DNA of 64,000 nt from Chromatiaceae bacterium (GTDB lineage Bacteria > Pseudomonadota > Gammaproteobacteria > Chromatiales > Chromatiaceae): assembly GCA_007693535.1 (NCBI GenBank), contig REDK01000111.1:1-64000 (forward strand), read 5' to 3'. The notes under the pieces were generated by a model. That model saw only the letters and a list, made by a program, of their open reading frames with translations. It ran no database searches and was not told the origin of the DNA. Position numbers and translations under genes: made by a program. How positions within the stretch are numbered: position 1 is the first letter of the stretch; each line of letters begins with the position of its first letter. Positions 7,499 to 16,966 of this stretch are shown piece after piece.

Positions 7499-9775
7499 TC
7501 AGCGACCCGGCCGCACCAGGCCGCCGAGGCCGATGTCGTCGAGGGCCTCGATGAGCAGCCGGCGCACGGCGTGACCAGTCTCGCAGTGCAGCGCAACGCG
7601 CAGCAGTTCGCGAGCGCGGATGCGGCTCATGCTGCGGATCACCCCCTTGACCCGCAACAGACTCCCGGCCCCCATGCTCAGGCTGTGCACGCCCATGCCG
7701 AGCAGTAGTACCGCGGCCAGCGGATCGCCGGCCATCTCGCCGCAGACGCTGACCTCGCGGCCGTGGGCGCGGGCGCCGGCCAGGACCATGATCAGGGCCT
7801 CGAGCACGGCCGGATGCAGGTCGTCGTAGAGGGCGGCGACATGGGCGTTGTTGCGGTCCACCGCTAGCAGATATTGGGTGAGATCGTTGGTACCCACCGA
7901 CAGGAATTGCACCCGCCGCGCCAGGGCATCGGCCTGATAGACCGCGGCCGGGACCTCGATCATCACGCCGATGGGCGGCATGTCCACGTCCAGACCCTCG
8001 TCGCGCAATTCGGCATGGGCGCGCTCGATCAGCAACAGGGCATCATCCACCTCGTCCACGGTGGTGATCATCGGCAGCAGGATCTGCAGATTGTCCAGTC
8101 CCATCGCGGCACGCAGCATGGCGCGTACCTGGGTGATGAAGATCTGTGGATTGTCGCGGGTGATGCGAATCCCGCGCCAGCCGAGAAAGGGATTGGATTC
8201 GCTGACCGGGAAATAGCTCAGCGGCTTGTCGCCGCCGATGTCCAGGGTGCGGATGGTGACCGGGCGCGGGGCGAAGGTGGCAAGGACCTGCCGGTAATGA
8301 TTGGTCTGGTTATCCTCGCTCGGGAAGCGGTCGCGCACCATGAAGGGCAGTTCGGTGCGATAGAGCCCGACGCCGGCGGATTCCTCGATCCCCAGCGGAC
8401 GCTGTTCGGAGACCAGGCCGGTATTGAGGAAGAGCGGCAGGTTATAACCGTCGGTGGTCTCACAGGGCAGCCCGCGCAGGGCGTCGAGTTCACTGGTCAG
8501 GGCCAGATCGTCGGCAGACAGGCGCTCGTATTCGGCCCGCACCGATGCCGATGGCGAGACATAAACCCGTCCGCGGTAGCCGTCGATGATGAGTTCCGTC
8601 CCCTCCATCCGGCTGACCGGCAGGTCCACTACCCCCACTGCCGCCGGCACGCCGATGCCGCGGGCGAGGATGGCCATGTGCGAGGAACCCGAACCGCTGC
8701 TGCTGACGATGCCGGCCAGCGCTGCCCGCGGCACCTCGGCGATCTGCATGGCGCTGATCTCCTCGCCCACCAGGATGGTGCGCGGCGGATACTCCGGGAG
8801 CTGGGCCTCCTCGTGCTGCAGCCGCACCAGCACCCGCTGACCCAGGTCGCGCAGGTCGGCCGCCCGCTCGCGCAGGTAAGGGTCGGACATCTCGTCGAAG
8901 ACCCGGGCATGATCGGCAATGGTGGCGCGCAGGGCGCCCTGCGCCCAATTGCCAGCCTCGATGCGGGCGATGGCATCGTCCACCAGGGTGTCGCTCTTGA
9001 GCATGAGGCGCCAGGCGGTGAATAGGGCGCGATCCTCCTCGCGCAGCGCATCGCCGAGACGGGCAGCAAAGGTGCGGATGTCCTCGGCGACATCGGTCAG
9101 GGCCTCGCGCAGGGCATCGATTTCGCCTTCGATGTCGGCGGCCGGCTTGTCCGGGACCGCATCCAGATCGGCCGGCGGATAGACCACGAAGGCGGTCCCG
9201 AAGGCGATGCCAGGGGCCGCCGCCAGCCCCTCCAGGAAGCGCCGCGAGGCAGGGCCGCCGGCGTGCTGCAGGCGGGCCAGCTCGCCCGTGCTGCGGGCCA
9301 TCGCAATGGCCCCGGCGAGCTGGGCAGCCAGGGTGATGACGAAGGTGACCTCGTCGTCGTTGAAGGGCCGCGGCGCGGCCTGGCGCAACACCAGCACCCC
9401 GAGTACCTTGCGGCTCTGGACGATCGGCACGCCGAGGAAGCCGCGAAACTGCTCCTCGCCGGTTTCGTTGACATGCAGATAGCGGGGATGACTCGCGGCA
9501 TCCTCCAGGTTGACGGCATCGGCGCGCTCGGCCACCCAGCCGATCAGACCGCGGTTGAGCGGCAGGCGCACCCGGCCGACCGCTTCCGGATGCAGACCGT
9601 CGGTGGCCTGCAGAACATGCTCGCGGGAATCGAAGTCGGTCAGATAGACCGAGCAGACATCGGCGGCCACCGCCTGCTTGACCTGCTGCACGATCAGGCT
9701 GAGGGCATGCTCGAGGGAGGACGAGCGGTTGACCTCCTGGACGATACGACGCAGAGGCTCGAGCATGTTTGGCAC
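7499..9775 (-). CDS. ptsP: PTS-Ntr phosphoenolpyruvate-protein phosphotransferase PtsP (EI-Ntr)
   Basis: A 758-residue EI-Ntr, the first enzyme of the regulatory nitrogen PTS. It transfers phosphate from PEP to NPr, then to EIIA-Ntr, in the cytoplasm. A GAF domain fills roughly the first 160 residues, which separates it from sugar EI. It is followed by the PEP-utilising N-domain, the phosphohistidine segment SGSGSSHMAILARG around residue 355, and the C-terminal TIM barrel with DIGGDKPLSYF, NPFLGWRGIRIT and SVGTNDLTQYLLAVDR. All parts look complete. rppH lies upstream on the same strand, the common gammaproteobacterial rppH-ptsP pairing. Its output would couple nitrogen and potassium status to gene expression. 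Confidence 0.95.
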   Translation of the reverse strand: MPNMLEPLRRIVQEVNRSSSLEHALSLIVQQVKQAVAADVCSVYLTDFDSREHVLQATDGLHPEAVGRVRLPLNRGLIGWVAERADAVNLEDAASHPRYLHVNETGEEQFRGFLGVPIVQSRKVLGVLVLRQAAPRPFNDDEVTFVITLAAQLAGAIAMARSTGELARLQHAGGPASRRFLEGLAAAPGIAFGTAFVVYPPADLDAVPDKPAADIEGEIDALREALTDVAEDIRTFAARLGDALREEDRALFTAWRLMLKSDTLVDDAIARIEAGNWAQGALRATIADHARVFDEMSDPYLRERAADLRDLGQRVLVRLQHEEAQLPEYPPRTILVGEEISAMQIAEVPRAALAGIVSSSGSGSSHMAILARGIGVPAAVGVVDLPVSRMEGTELIIDGYRGRVYVSPSASVRAEYERLSADDLALTSELDALRGLPCETTDGYNLPLFLNTGLVSEQRPLGIEESAGVGLYRTELPFMVRDRFPSEDNQTNHYRQVLATFAPRPVTIRTLDIGGDKPLSYFPVSESNPFLGWRGIRITRDNPQIFITQVRAMLRAAMGLDNLQILLPMITTVDEVDDALLLIERAHAELRDEGLDVDMPPIGVMIEVPAAVYQADALARRVQFLSVGTNDLTQYLLAVDRNNAHVAALYDDLHPAVLEALIMVLAGARAHGREVSVCGEMAGDPLAAVLLLGMGVHSLSMGAGSLLRVKGVIRSMSRIRARELLRVALHCETGHAVRRLLIEALDDIGLGGLVRPGR

Positions 9776-9930
9776 AGCGGCGGGACTGACTGAATACTGA
9801 CTGAATGAAGGGATGGATGCCGGGATGGATCGGCCATGGTTGCGCCAGCGCCTGGACGCTCACGCCAGCCGCCGCTCGCGGGGTCGCGATCCGGATGGCA
9901 CCGCGCCCGGCGCCGAACCCGACGGCGTCT

Positions 9931-10482
9931 TCAGCGGCGCCGGCCGCCGCTCAACAAGGCACCGGCCGGCTGCGGCTGCGCCAGGCCAGATTCGACCCCC
10001 GGCACGCCTTCCGGATAGAGCAGCGGGGCCAATTCGCTCAGGGCCTGCTCATAGACTCGGCGCTTGAAATAGACCACCTCCCTGAGCGGATACCAGTAGC
10101 GGACCCAGCGCCAGGCATCGAATTCCGGCTTCTCGCTGCGATCCAGGCAGAAGGCGCCCTCCTCGCAGTCCACCCGCAGCATATACCAGACCTGTTTCTG
10201 TCCGATGCAGATGGGGCCGCAATGCCGGCGGATGAAGCGTTTCGGCAGGCGATAGCGCAACCAGCCGCGGGTACAACCAAGCACGGTGACCTGGCAGGAA
10301 CGCAGACCGACCTCTTCTTCGAGTTCCCGGTACATGGCCTCCAGCGGGGTCTCGTCGCTACGGATGCCCCCCTGGGGAAATTGCCAGGCATTCTGTCCGA
10401 CCCGGCGCGCCCAGAAGAGCCGCCGCTGGTCGTTGCTCAGGATGATCCCGACATTCGGCCGGAAGCCGTCGTGGTCGATCAA
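9931..10482 (-). CDS. rppH: RNA pyrophosphohydrolase RppH
   Basis: A 183-residue Nudix hydrolase that removes pyrophosphate from 5'-triphosphorylated mRNA and so triggers RNase E decay. The N-terminus [14 protein letters not shown] and WQFPQGGI are characteristic of RppH rather than other Nudix enzymes. The Nudix box [20 protein letters not shown] is intact. The length is close to the E. coli enzyme, with a slightly extended Ala/Gly-rich C-terminus. It precedes ptsP on the same strand with about 155 bases between, so co-transcription is likely. Confidence 0.93.
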   Translation of the reverse strand: MIDHDGFRPNVGIILSNDQRRLFWARRVGQNAWQFPQGGIRSDETPLEAMYRELEEEVGLRSCQVTVLGCTRGWLRYRLPKRFIRRHCGPICIGQKQVWYMLRVDCEEGAFCLDRSEKPEFDAWRWVRYWYPLREVVYFKRRVYEQALSELAPLLYPEGVPGVESGLAQPQPAGALLSGGRRR

Positions 10483-10966
10483 GGTGCCGTACCTCGTTGA
10501 GTTCCGTCAGCATTTTTCCACATTCGCGGCAATGTCGGCAAATCGCGGGCTGCGGCGGGGTTTGCCCTCGATGCCATGATATCGCCGGAGAGTCGCTGAT
10601 GCCTGGTCGCCAGCACCGGGTGTCCCGGGCGCCTCGGCAGGGTACCATCGCCACCCTGGCGCGAAATCGGCGCACGGGACTGTTCAGTGGATTGGCAGCA
10701 AGTGCTGCCAGCCGCGCTACGGCGCACGCCACCTGGCGTCGTCGCGCTGTTGCTGTCCGCGGAACTGGCCGGCCCGGCGCGCGACTTTGGCGCCCGCGGC
10801 TAGGCGCTGCTGGCGTCTGTGGTGCCAGCGCTGAACCATCGCCTGCGGGGCACGCTCAGGTTGCCGTCCTTGCACTGGTGATCGCGGCGAATCCGGACCA
10901 CCCGACCTGGTGGTATTGCTGCCGGGAGGCGGAAACCGGTTAGGATTCGGCACCGACCGCGCACGA
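10483..10966. other. Intergenic region upstream of rppH
   Basis: I see no supported gene. A short plus-strand frame near 10685-10803 (starting VDWQQVLPAALRR, ending in TAG) has protein-like composition and might be a remnant, but it is too short to identify. Other open frames here are GC-rich shadows. Confidence 0.3.
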
Positions 10967-11549
10967 TCACCCGACGGCCCGATCCCAGGTGTGACTCGCC
11001 GCCGGCACCCAGTCTCCGTCCGGTTCGCGCTGCTCCACCACCGGGTCTGCGGCGGCGAGCGCCCAGTGCAATCGGTGGGGGAACCCATCGCGCAGCCGCT
11101 CGACCCGGATACGGGTCTCATCCCGGAGTGCCCCGTCACCTCCCCGTCCTTTGACCGGACGACGAAAGCGGTCGAACTGGGTCCGGGGTTCCGCGGTCTC
11201 CGGCAGTCGGACAAGCTCTTCGTCGCGCCGCAACGCGAACCGCAGGGCATGCACGATGGTGGACTTGCCGGTGCCGCGCCCGCCGATCAGGGCGTTGTAC
11301 CAGGGGGAGAACGCCAGCCGTTCCACCTGGCCGTTGCCCATGAAACGCCTCGCAGCCCCCGAACCGGGCGACCGCCGGCACGAGGTCGGCGCGCGCGGCC
11401 TCGCCCAGGAACGCAATCGTGCGCGGCAGATTGACCTTCCCCGCGCCGTTCGGCCCGACCAGCACGTTGAGCGGCCCGCGGTCGACGCGCACCCGGGCAA
11501 GGCTCAGGAAATTCTGTGCCGCGATGCTGGTCAGACGGCGCGCTGTGAA
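10967..11549 (-). pseudogene. Decayed chimeric ATPase: AAA N-terminus joined out of frame to a TrlF-like ATPase segment
   Basis: Two minus-strand frames carry different ATPase pieces. The first (about 11549-11370) reads ARRLTSIAAQNFLSLARV and then LNVLVGPNGAGKVNLPRTIA, the start of an AAA/DUF2813-like ATPase with a P-loop in which the usual Ser/Thr is Val. The second frame (about 11345 to 10967) reads LAFSPWYNALIGGRGTGKST followed by VHALRFALRRDEEL, resembling the core of TrlF-type AAA-like ATPases. Neither has a proper end, and the two have separate P-loops. The locus is best read as a deletion or recombination scar. Confidence 0.55.
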
Positions 11550-11962
11550 TCCGCAGATCGTCGCTTGCGTGGATCATGGGCCGCGCGCGCCTGGTTGCCA
11601 CGGACGGCGCGTCGATCAGAATCGATGGCTAGCATGGTAAGGGTTCTCTCCTCTGCTGTGCCGGTGCTGGCAGCCGAGCGCTGGGCGTCCCGCGGCCGCC
11701 GCGAGCGCGCCGGACCATCGACCTGTCATCAGCCCGAGGCTGGTGGGCACAGCGTCGTGCATGCGCTGTCCCGGGGCAGTACCGACGCATTGGGACTGGA
11801 CCCGCGGCAGCGGAACCGCGATGCTAGATGGCAGCACCGAGCATACCTGCCGCGACGCGGCTGCCGCGCCCGTGGTCACACCGGGACCTCAGCGGGGCCG
11901 CGATGTGCCCCCCAACCCCAGGCCTGCTCCGCAGGCCAGCCATCCAGACCGCGCGACCCGGC
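11550..11962. other. Intergenic region upstream of HAD phosphatase
   Basis: Nothing convincing is encoded. A minus-strand SD-like GAGGAG near 11650 precedes an ATG (MLAIDSDRRAV...), but that frame stops after about 34 codons without recognisable similarity. It may be the former start region of the decayed ATPase, now out of frame. Confidence 0.3.
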
Positions 11963-12649
11963 ATGCCCCTCGCCCTCTTCGATCTCGACAATACCCTGCT
12001 CGCCGGCGACTCCGATTATCTCTGGGGTCGCCATCTGGTCGCCCGCGGCGTCGTCGATGGCGCCGCCTACGAGGCCGCCAACCAACGCTTCTACGATGAC
12101 TATCGCGCCGGCTGCCTGGATATCGATGCCTTCCTGCGCTTCGCGCTGGCACCGCTGCGCGACCATGCCGTGACGGACCTGGAGCACTGGCGCGAGGAGT
12201 TTCTGGCAAGCACGATCGACCCGCTGATCACCCCCGCGGCTCGCGCCCTGGTGGAGCGACACCGCGCCGCCGGGGATACCCTGATGGTCATCACCGCCAC
12301 CAACCGCTTCGTCACCGCCCCGATCGCCGCACGCTTCGGCATCGACCATCTGATCGCCACCGAGCCGGCCCGGGACGCAACCGGCTTCACCGGCGCCGTG
12401 GCCGGCCTGCCGGCCTTTCGCGAGGGCAAGGTCCGCCGCCTGCAGGATTGGCTTGACGCGACCGGCGCGGACCTGGCCGGCAGCCATTTCTACAGCGACT
12501 CCATCAACGACCTGCCCTTGCTGGAGCGCGTGGAGCATCCGGTCGCGGTGGACCCGGACCCGCAACTGGCGGCGATCGCCACGGCTCGCGGCTGGCCGGT
12601 ACTGGCCTTGCACCGGGCACCGCCGCAGACCGCGCCCGAGAGCCTGTGA
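11963..12649 (+). CDS. HAD-superfamily (IB, SerB-like) phosphatase
   Basis: A 228-residue haloacid dehalogenase-type phosphatase. Motif I is FDLDNTLLAGDSD at the N-terminus, motif II is MVITATN near residue 110, the motif III Lys lies in FREGKVRRL, and motif IV is FYSDSINDLPLL. The HAD-IB pattern resembles phosphoserine or histidinol-phosphate phosphatases, but the substrate cannot be set from sequence. I chose ATG 11963 because motif I begins six residues later, as usual in the family; the longer upstream frame has no similarity. The TGA stop lies inside the 5' arm of a long hairpin. Confidence 0.85.
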   Translation: MPLALFDLDNTLLAGDSDYLWGRHLVARGVVDGAAYEAANQRFYDDYRAGCLDIDAFLRFALAPLRDHAVTDLEHWREEFLASTIDPLITPAARALVERHRAAGDTLMVITATNRFVTAPIAARFGIDHLIATEPARDATGFTGAVAGLPAFREGKVRRLQDWLDATGADLAGSHFYSDSINDLPLLERVEHPVAVDPDPQLAAIATARGWPVLALHRAPPQTAPESL

Positions 12650-12714
12650 ACAAACCGCCAAGCGACTGTGGACGCGCCCGGACGCGCCCTCGCCACAGCC
12701 GGCGGTCTGTTCAC
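12646..12714. repeat. Long imperfect hairpin at the end of the HAD gene
   Basis: GTGAACAaACCGCC (12646-12659) pairs with GGCGGTcTGTTCAC (12701-12714). An inner CTGTGG (12666-12671) pairs with CCACAG (12693-12698) around a GC-rich loop. No U-tract follows, so a simple terminator is doubtful. It could stabilise the mRNA 3' end, act as a small structured RNA, or be the relic of a palindromic element. Confidence 0.45.
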
Positions 12715-12963
12715 AACCTTTGAGGTCATCGATGTGCTGCCAGGCCCCGACAGCACCGAAGACAACGCCCTGGGCACCGGCGCAGCCCATCCCCAGCGAC
12801 GCACTGGTTCCATGCGGACGAACGCTGGCCAATCGGCGACGGGGTCATGGACCTGATGGCCCGGGCCGCCTCCTGGTTGCAACGGATTCGCTATCTGGAC
12901 CTGCTTGTAGACCACTGAACAAGTGCTACTGTCCACGCCAGGCAAACCCAGAGATCGGCATCC
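12715..12963. other. Intergenic stretch with a short C-terminal remnant
   Basis: A plus-strand frame ending at TGA 12916-12918 reads HWFHADERWPIGDGVMDLM and then ARAASWLQRIRYLDLLVDH. It has real-protein character but no start, so it is probably the last 40 codons of a lost gene. I cannot assign the family. Confidence 0.3.
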
Positions 12964-13414
12964 ATGAGCGTGAAATTCTCCGAAGACGTGGTCCCGTTGA
13001 CTGAACTCAAGGTCAACCCTGGTCGCGTGGTCAAGCACGCGGTCGAGGCCCATCGGCCCGTGCTTCTCACCAGCAGGGGACGGGGGGTCGCCGTCATCCA
13101 GTCCGTGTCCGACTACGAGCAGGCTGCGGAGGAGCGCGCCTTCATGCGCGCCCGTGGTCGCGGGATTGGCCGATCTGGACGCTGGCCGCGAGGTCTCCCT
13201 CGCCGAGGCCAAGGCCAGATTCGGCTTGGCCGAAGGAATGGCAACGATGAGTCCGGAGCAGCCGAGATCCCCAGACGTCGCCTTACAACAGGGTGATGTG
13301 CTGGTAGTGCTCTCCCCACAAATGGCCAACCCCAGCGCCTGGCAGCTCAAGGATCGACGCATCCGCGTTCTCGCCGCCTTCGACCGCTCTGGGCAAACCC
13401 GCATCCGCGTCTGA
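12964..13414 (+). pseudogene. Phd/YefM-type antitoxin, frameshifted
   Basis: The first 62 codons encode a Phd/YefM antitoxin N-terminus: VPLTELKVNPGRVVKHAVEA, then RPVLLTSRGRGVAVIQSVSD. At 13151-13153 a run of three C shifts the frame. Dropping one C restores ERAFMRAVVAGLADLDAGRE followed by VSLAEAKARFGL, the normal C-terminal half. The restored frame then continues through an unrelated tail to 13414 (QQGDVLVVLSPQMANPSAW) instead of stopping, so the 3' end is also rearranged. No partner toxin is present. An antitoxin relic that lost its toxin is the simplest reading. Confidence 0.7.
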
Positions 13415-13648
13415 AGGATACCGGTTGACCCGAACCCTGCCGCCAGGGACCGGCGGCAGCCACTTGGTGCTGCGCTGGTGGCAGCGTCATCCTGCGCCTG
13501 GGCGCGGAGTATGACGATTACAGATTTTGTATTATCCTCTGCGCCGACGGGTCTGACCCGATCGGTCAACGGGCGGCCCTGTGCCGATCGGTAGCTGGTC
13601 GCGGCTGCAGACCCGTCTCCTGCCGCGCTGCCACCGGAGCCACCGTCC

Positions 13649-14452
13649 ATGCAAGCCATCTGCCGGGCGCTGTTATGCGCCACCTGCCTGGGGCTGAGTC
13701 TGCCCCTGACCCCGGTCCGCGCCCATGACTACTGGGTCATGCCGGCGACCTTCAACCCCGCCGACCCCGGCCTGCTCCCGGCGAGCTTCGCCTACGGGCA
13801 CGCCTACTTCGTCGATGAAGGCATCCCCGACCTCACCCGCTTTCGCACCTTTCTGATCCAGCCCGACGGGCGCGAGGTGCCCTTACCGGTCGCGCGCATC
13901 AGCGCCGAGCGGGCGCACCTGTTGGCTCCGCTGACCATCCCCGGCACCTATGTCCTCGGCGCCGGTTCGACCCAGCCCGAGTACTGGAGCAACACGCCGC
14001 AAGGCTTTCGCCCCGGTCGCCCCGGCGAGGTACCCGAGGCCACCAGCACCGCGGCCTTCGTCAAGTCCACCAAGACCCTGCTGACCCTGGGAGAGCCCAC
14101 CGACACCTGGGGCCAGGTGCTCGGCCTGGAGATCGAACTCGTCCCGCTGGCGGACCCGACCCGGCTCGCCCCCGGCGACCGCCTGCCGGTACAGGTGCTC
14201 TGGCGCGGCGAGCCGGCGGCGGCGACGGTGGTCGCGTTGCACCAGGGCCTGGCCGAGGGCGATCGGGACGGCGCCCAGCAGACCGCGAGCGATGCCGAGG
14301 GCCGCGCCGAGTTCCGGCTGGACCGGGCGGGTCCCTGGCTGATCGTCGCCCGCCTCGATCGCGCCGCGCCGCCGAGCAGTGGCCTGACCCGCGAGAACTA
14401 CCGCGCCTATCTGTTGTTGGAAGTGACCGCCACCGGGGGGGACGACGCATGA
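13649..14452 (+). CDS. Periplasmic DUF4198 (NikM-like) metal-uptake protein
   Basis: A 267-residue exported protein. A signal peptide (AICRALLCATCLGLSLPL...VRA) is followed by HDYWVMPATF, the usual His-containing mature start of DUF4198 proteins. The body is Pro-rich with beta-type repeats. Family members accompany TonB receptors or nickel/cobalt transporters and probably bind or pass metal in the periplasm. Its stop overlaps the start of the TonB receptor (ATGA), showing translational coupling. A possible -10 element TATTAT lies at 13530-13535, and a CCGATCGGT repeat occurs at 13558 and 13584. I found no cobalamin riboswitch boxes. Nickel supply for the HypB system is a tempting but unproved role. 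Confidence 0.75.
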   Translation: MQAICRALLCATCLGLSLPLTPVRAHDYWVMPATFNPADPGLLPASFAYGHAYFVDEGIPDLTRFRTFLIQPDGREVPLPVARISAERAHLLAPLTIPGTYVLGAGSTQPEYWSNTPQGFRPGRPGEVPEATSTAAFVKSTKTLLTLGEPTDTWGQVLGLEIELVPLADPTRLAPGDRLPVQVLWRGEPAAATVVALHQGLAEGDRDGAQQTASDAEGRAEFRLDRAGPWLIVARLDRAAPPSSGLTRENYRAYLLLEVTATGGDDA

Positions 14453-16497
14453 GCAGCAACCGCACGCACCGACCCCCCGTTCGGTTCACCCCGCTGGCAC
14501 TGCTGCCGATGCTGCTGCCGGCGGTCGCACTCGCCGAGGACAACGACCCACCGCTGGCCATCGAACTCGGTGCGATCACGGTCAAGGGCCAGGGCCTGCG
14601 CCGCACCGACATGCCCACCACGGTCAATATTGTTGGCGCCCGCGAGTTCGAGGATCGGCGCCTGCCCCGCACCGAGGACATCCTGTTGCAGGTGCCGGGC
14701 ATTGACATCGGCAATTTCGGTCAGGGCGGGGTGGTCAACAACATCCGCATGCGCGGCTTCGGCGGTGGCGGTCATGGCGGCGATGTCGCCATCTTCATCG
14801 ATGGCATCCCGCTCAATGAGGGCGAGTCCCATGCCGATGGCTATGCCGACATCAATGTGCTGATCCCGTTGGAGATCGAACGGCTGGAGGTGTTCAAGGG
14901 GCCATCCTCGGTGCTCTTCGGCAACTTCGCCCGCGGTGGCACGCTCGCCTTCTACACCAAGCAGCGCGGCGACTATCGGCAACTGGAGACCAGCTACGGC
15001 AGCTTCGACACCTGGGATCTGCAAGGGGCGTTCGGCATCGACCTCGGCGGCGGTCTCTACAACAACACCGCCTTTCAAGGGGCGCGCACCAATGGCTTCC
15101 AGGATAATTCCGAATGGTCGCGGATCAATGCCAGCACCCGCTTCACCTGGGATGTGAACGAGGACCTCGACCTGGCCATCGGGCTGCGCGCCCATGATTC
15201 CGACTGGGATGCCCCCGGCTATATCCCGCGCGCCCAGTTCGATGCCCGTTCGCGCCGCCAGGCCCCCAATGCCGAGAACGACGGCGGCAACAAGACCTTC
15301 TATACCCAGCGGGTCGACCTGGGCTGGACCATCGATCCGCGCGCCCGCCTGCTCTGGTGGGCCTACGCCACCCAGCAGGGCTTCACCCGCTGGGCCAAGT
15401 TCGGCTACGAGCCCGGTGGCCAGCGCGAGGAGGACCATGATCGCGACGTCTGGGGGACCGGGGCCAGCCTGAACTTCAATCTCCTGGCGGCCGAGCGGCC
15501 CCTGGCCGCGGTGATCGGGATCGAGTATTACCACGAAAGCACCGACTGGCGCCGTTGGGATACCGCGAACCGCGTGCGCGAGGACCTGCGCTTCGACCGC
15601 CGTTACATCATCGACACCCTGTCGCTGTTCGGCGAGGTGCAATGGGAACTCTCGCGCTGGTTCCGGCCCACCCTCGGCCTGCGCTACGACCACTTTGGCG
15701 GCAATGAGCGCAATCGCGACCCCGCTGGCATCCCGTTCCGGCGCGGGATGAACGACTACGACAGTTGGAGCCCCAAGGTCGGCTTCCGCAGCCTGCTGCT
15801 GCCCGGGCTCGATCTGCGCGCGAGCTACAGCGAGGGCTTCGCGCTACCGCGCGGTGATGCCAAGTACCGGCCCGAGCTGAATGTCGATCCGGAGCGCATC
15901 CAGCAATACGAACTGGGGCTGACCTGGGACTATCAGCAATTGGTCTGGGCCGATCTGGCCGGTTTCATCCTGGACACCCGCGACGAGATCCGCCAAGACC
16001 CGCCGGGCTCCGGCCTGTTCCGCAACTTGGGCAAGACCCGCCGCACCGGCCTGGAGGCCGAGCTGCGGGTGACCCCGACCCCGGACCTGGAGTTCTTCGC
16101 CAATGGCGCCCTGATCGACACCGAGATCCGCAGCAACCCCGATCCGGCCCTGCGGGGGCGTCAGATTAACGGCATCCCGAACAGCCTGCTGAACCTCGGC
16201 GTGCAATACGAACCACCCCGCGGCGTCGGCGCCCGGGCCAAATGGCGCCAGGTCGGCCGCTACCAGATCGATCCGCTCAACACCCAGTCGTACAACGGCT
16301 ATGACACACTCGATCTCAGCCTGTTCTATCGCCACCGCCTAGGCGGCGAACGTGGCGGCAGCCTGCGCCTCGCGCTCGATGTCCTCAACGCCCTGGACGC
16401 CTGGTATGCCCCGACCGCCTTCAGCGGCTTCGGCACCGTCAACTACGCGGTCGGCTGGCCGCGCACCTGGTGGCTGACCATGAACCTGGATTGGTGA
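14449..16497 (+). CDS. TonB-dependent outer-membrane receptor
   Basis: A 682-residue TonB-dependent receptor with an N-terminal signal peptide ending VALAED. The plug domain contains RTEDILLQVPGIDIGNFGQG and the segment LEVFKGPSSVLFGNFARGG. A long barrel of alternating aromatic strands follows, ending in MNLDW with a terminal aromatic residue suited to BAM-assisted insertion. It imports a metal complex or other scarce ligand using the proton motive force. Coupling to the DUF4198 gene suggests nickel, cobalt or an iron chelate, but the substrate cannot be read directly. A fair TonB box may lie near AIELGAITVKG. Confidence 0.9.
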   Translation: MSSNRTHRPPVRFTPLALLPMLLPAVALAEDNDPPLAIELGAITVKGQGLRRTDMPTTVNIVGAREFEDRRLPRTEDILLQVPGIDIGNFGQGGVVNNIRMRGFGGGGHGGDVAIFIDGIPLNEGESHADGYADINVLIPLEIERLEVFKGPSSVLFGNFARGGTLAFYTKQRGDYRQLETSYGSFDTWDLQGAFGIDLGGGLYNNTAFQGARTNGFQDNSEWSRINASTRFTWDVNEDLDLAIGLRAHDSDWDAPGYIPRAQFDARSRRQAPNAENDGGNKTFYTQRVDLGWTIDPRARLLWWAYATQQGFTRWAKFGYEPGGQREEDHDRDVWGTGASLNFNLLAAERPLAAVIGIEYYHESTDWRRWDTANRVREDLRFDRRYIIDTLSLFGEVQWELSRWFRPTLGLRYDHFGGNERNRDPAGIPFRRGMNDYDSWSPKVGFRSLLLPGLDLRASYSEGFALPRGDAKYRPELNVDPERIQQYELGLTWDYQQLVWADLAGFILDTRDEIRQDPPGSGLFRNLGKTRRTGLEAELRVTPTPDLEFFANGALIDTEIRSNPDPALRGRQINGIPNSLLNLGVQYEPPRGVGARAKWRQVGRYQIDPLNTQSYNGYDTLDLSLFYRHRLGGERGGSLRLALDVLNALDAWYAPTAFSGFGTVNYAVGWPRTWWLTMNLDW

Positions 16498-16966
16498 GAG
16501 GTCAGCCACCGACTCATCGAGGCTTGGCTGCATGGAGCAGCCACCGCACCAGCACGTCTGGGTCAACCGCGACAAGGCCAGGTCCTACCAGGCTCACGTG
16601 GGCCGGGCTCTGCTGAGCGAATGGATCCTGCGGACCGCCTGGGATGGCCTGGGGTCGCGGCTTGGCGGCATGCATGCATGCATGGTAGGAGTGTCGGCTC
16701 CTACGAGGACGGCGCCGAACAGCTCCAGGCGATCGCGAAACGCCGAGTTCCCGAGGTGGAACCCCTCCTGCCCGTCGATGGGCTGGGAACCGATGTCTTT
16801 CTGCCCGTTTAGCACGGCAGTCGGATTGACTATACTGAGCTACCACAAATGTGGTAACGGAGTCGTCCTGCACCCGAAGCTGCACCGGGATGAAAGGCGC
16901 CGGGCGGAGGGCGAAAGCCTCTTCCTGCGGCAAAGCGGGCGCTACCGGATCGATCCGCGCATGGGA
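16498..16966. other. Intergenic region between TonB receptor and ClC gene, with palindromes
   Basis: No gene is supported. It holds a (GCAT)4 microsatellite at 16668-16683 and a perfect palindrome TACCACA-AA-TGTGGTA at 16841-16856, just downstream of TTGACT/TATACT-like promoter words. The palindrome looks like an operator, and the frame after it (VVLHPKLHRDERRRAEG) could be a degraded small gene, but nothing recognisable follows. Confidence 0.4.

Noticed and set aside
13415-13648. Possible cobalamin riboswitch upstream of the DUF4198/TonB pair
   Set aside because: I looked for the B12-box and the conserved GCCACTG/GGGAA pattern and found no convincing match.
16668-16683. (GCAT)4 microsatellite
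   Set aside because: Short self-complementary repeat in an intergenic region, probably a slippage product with no evident role.
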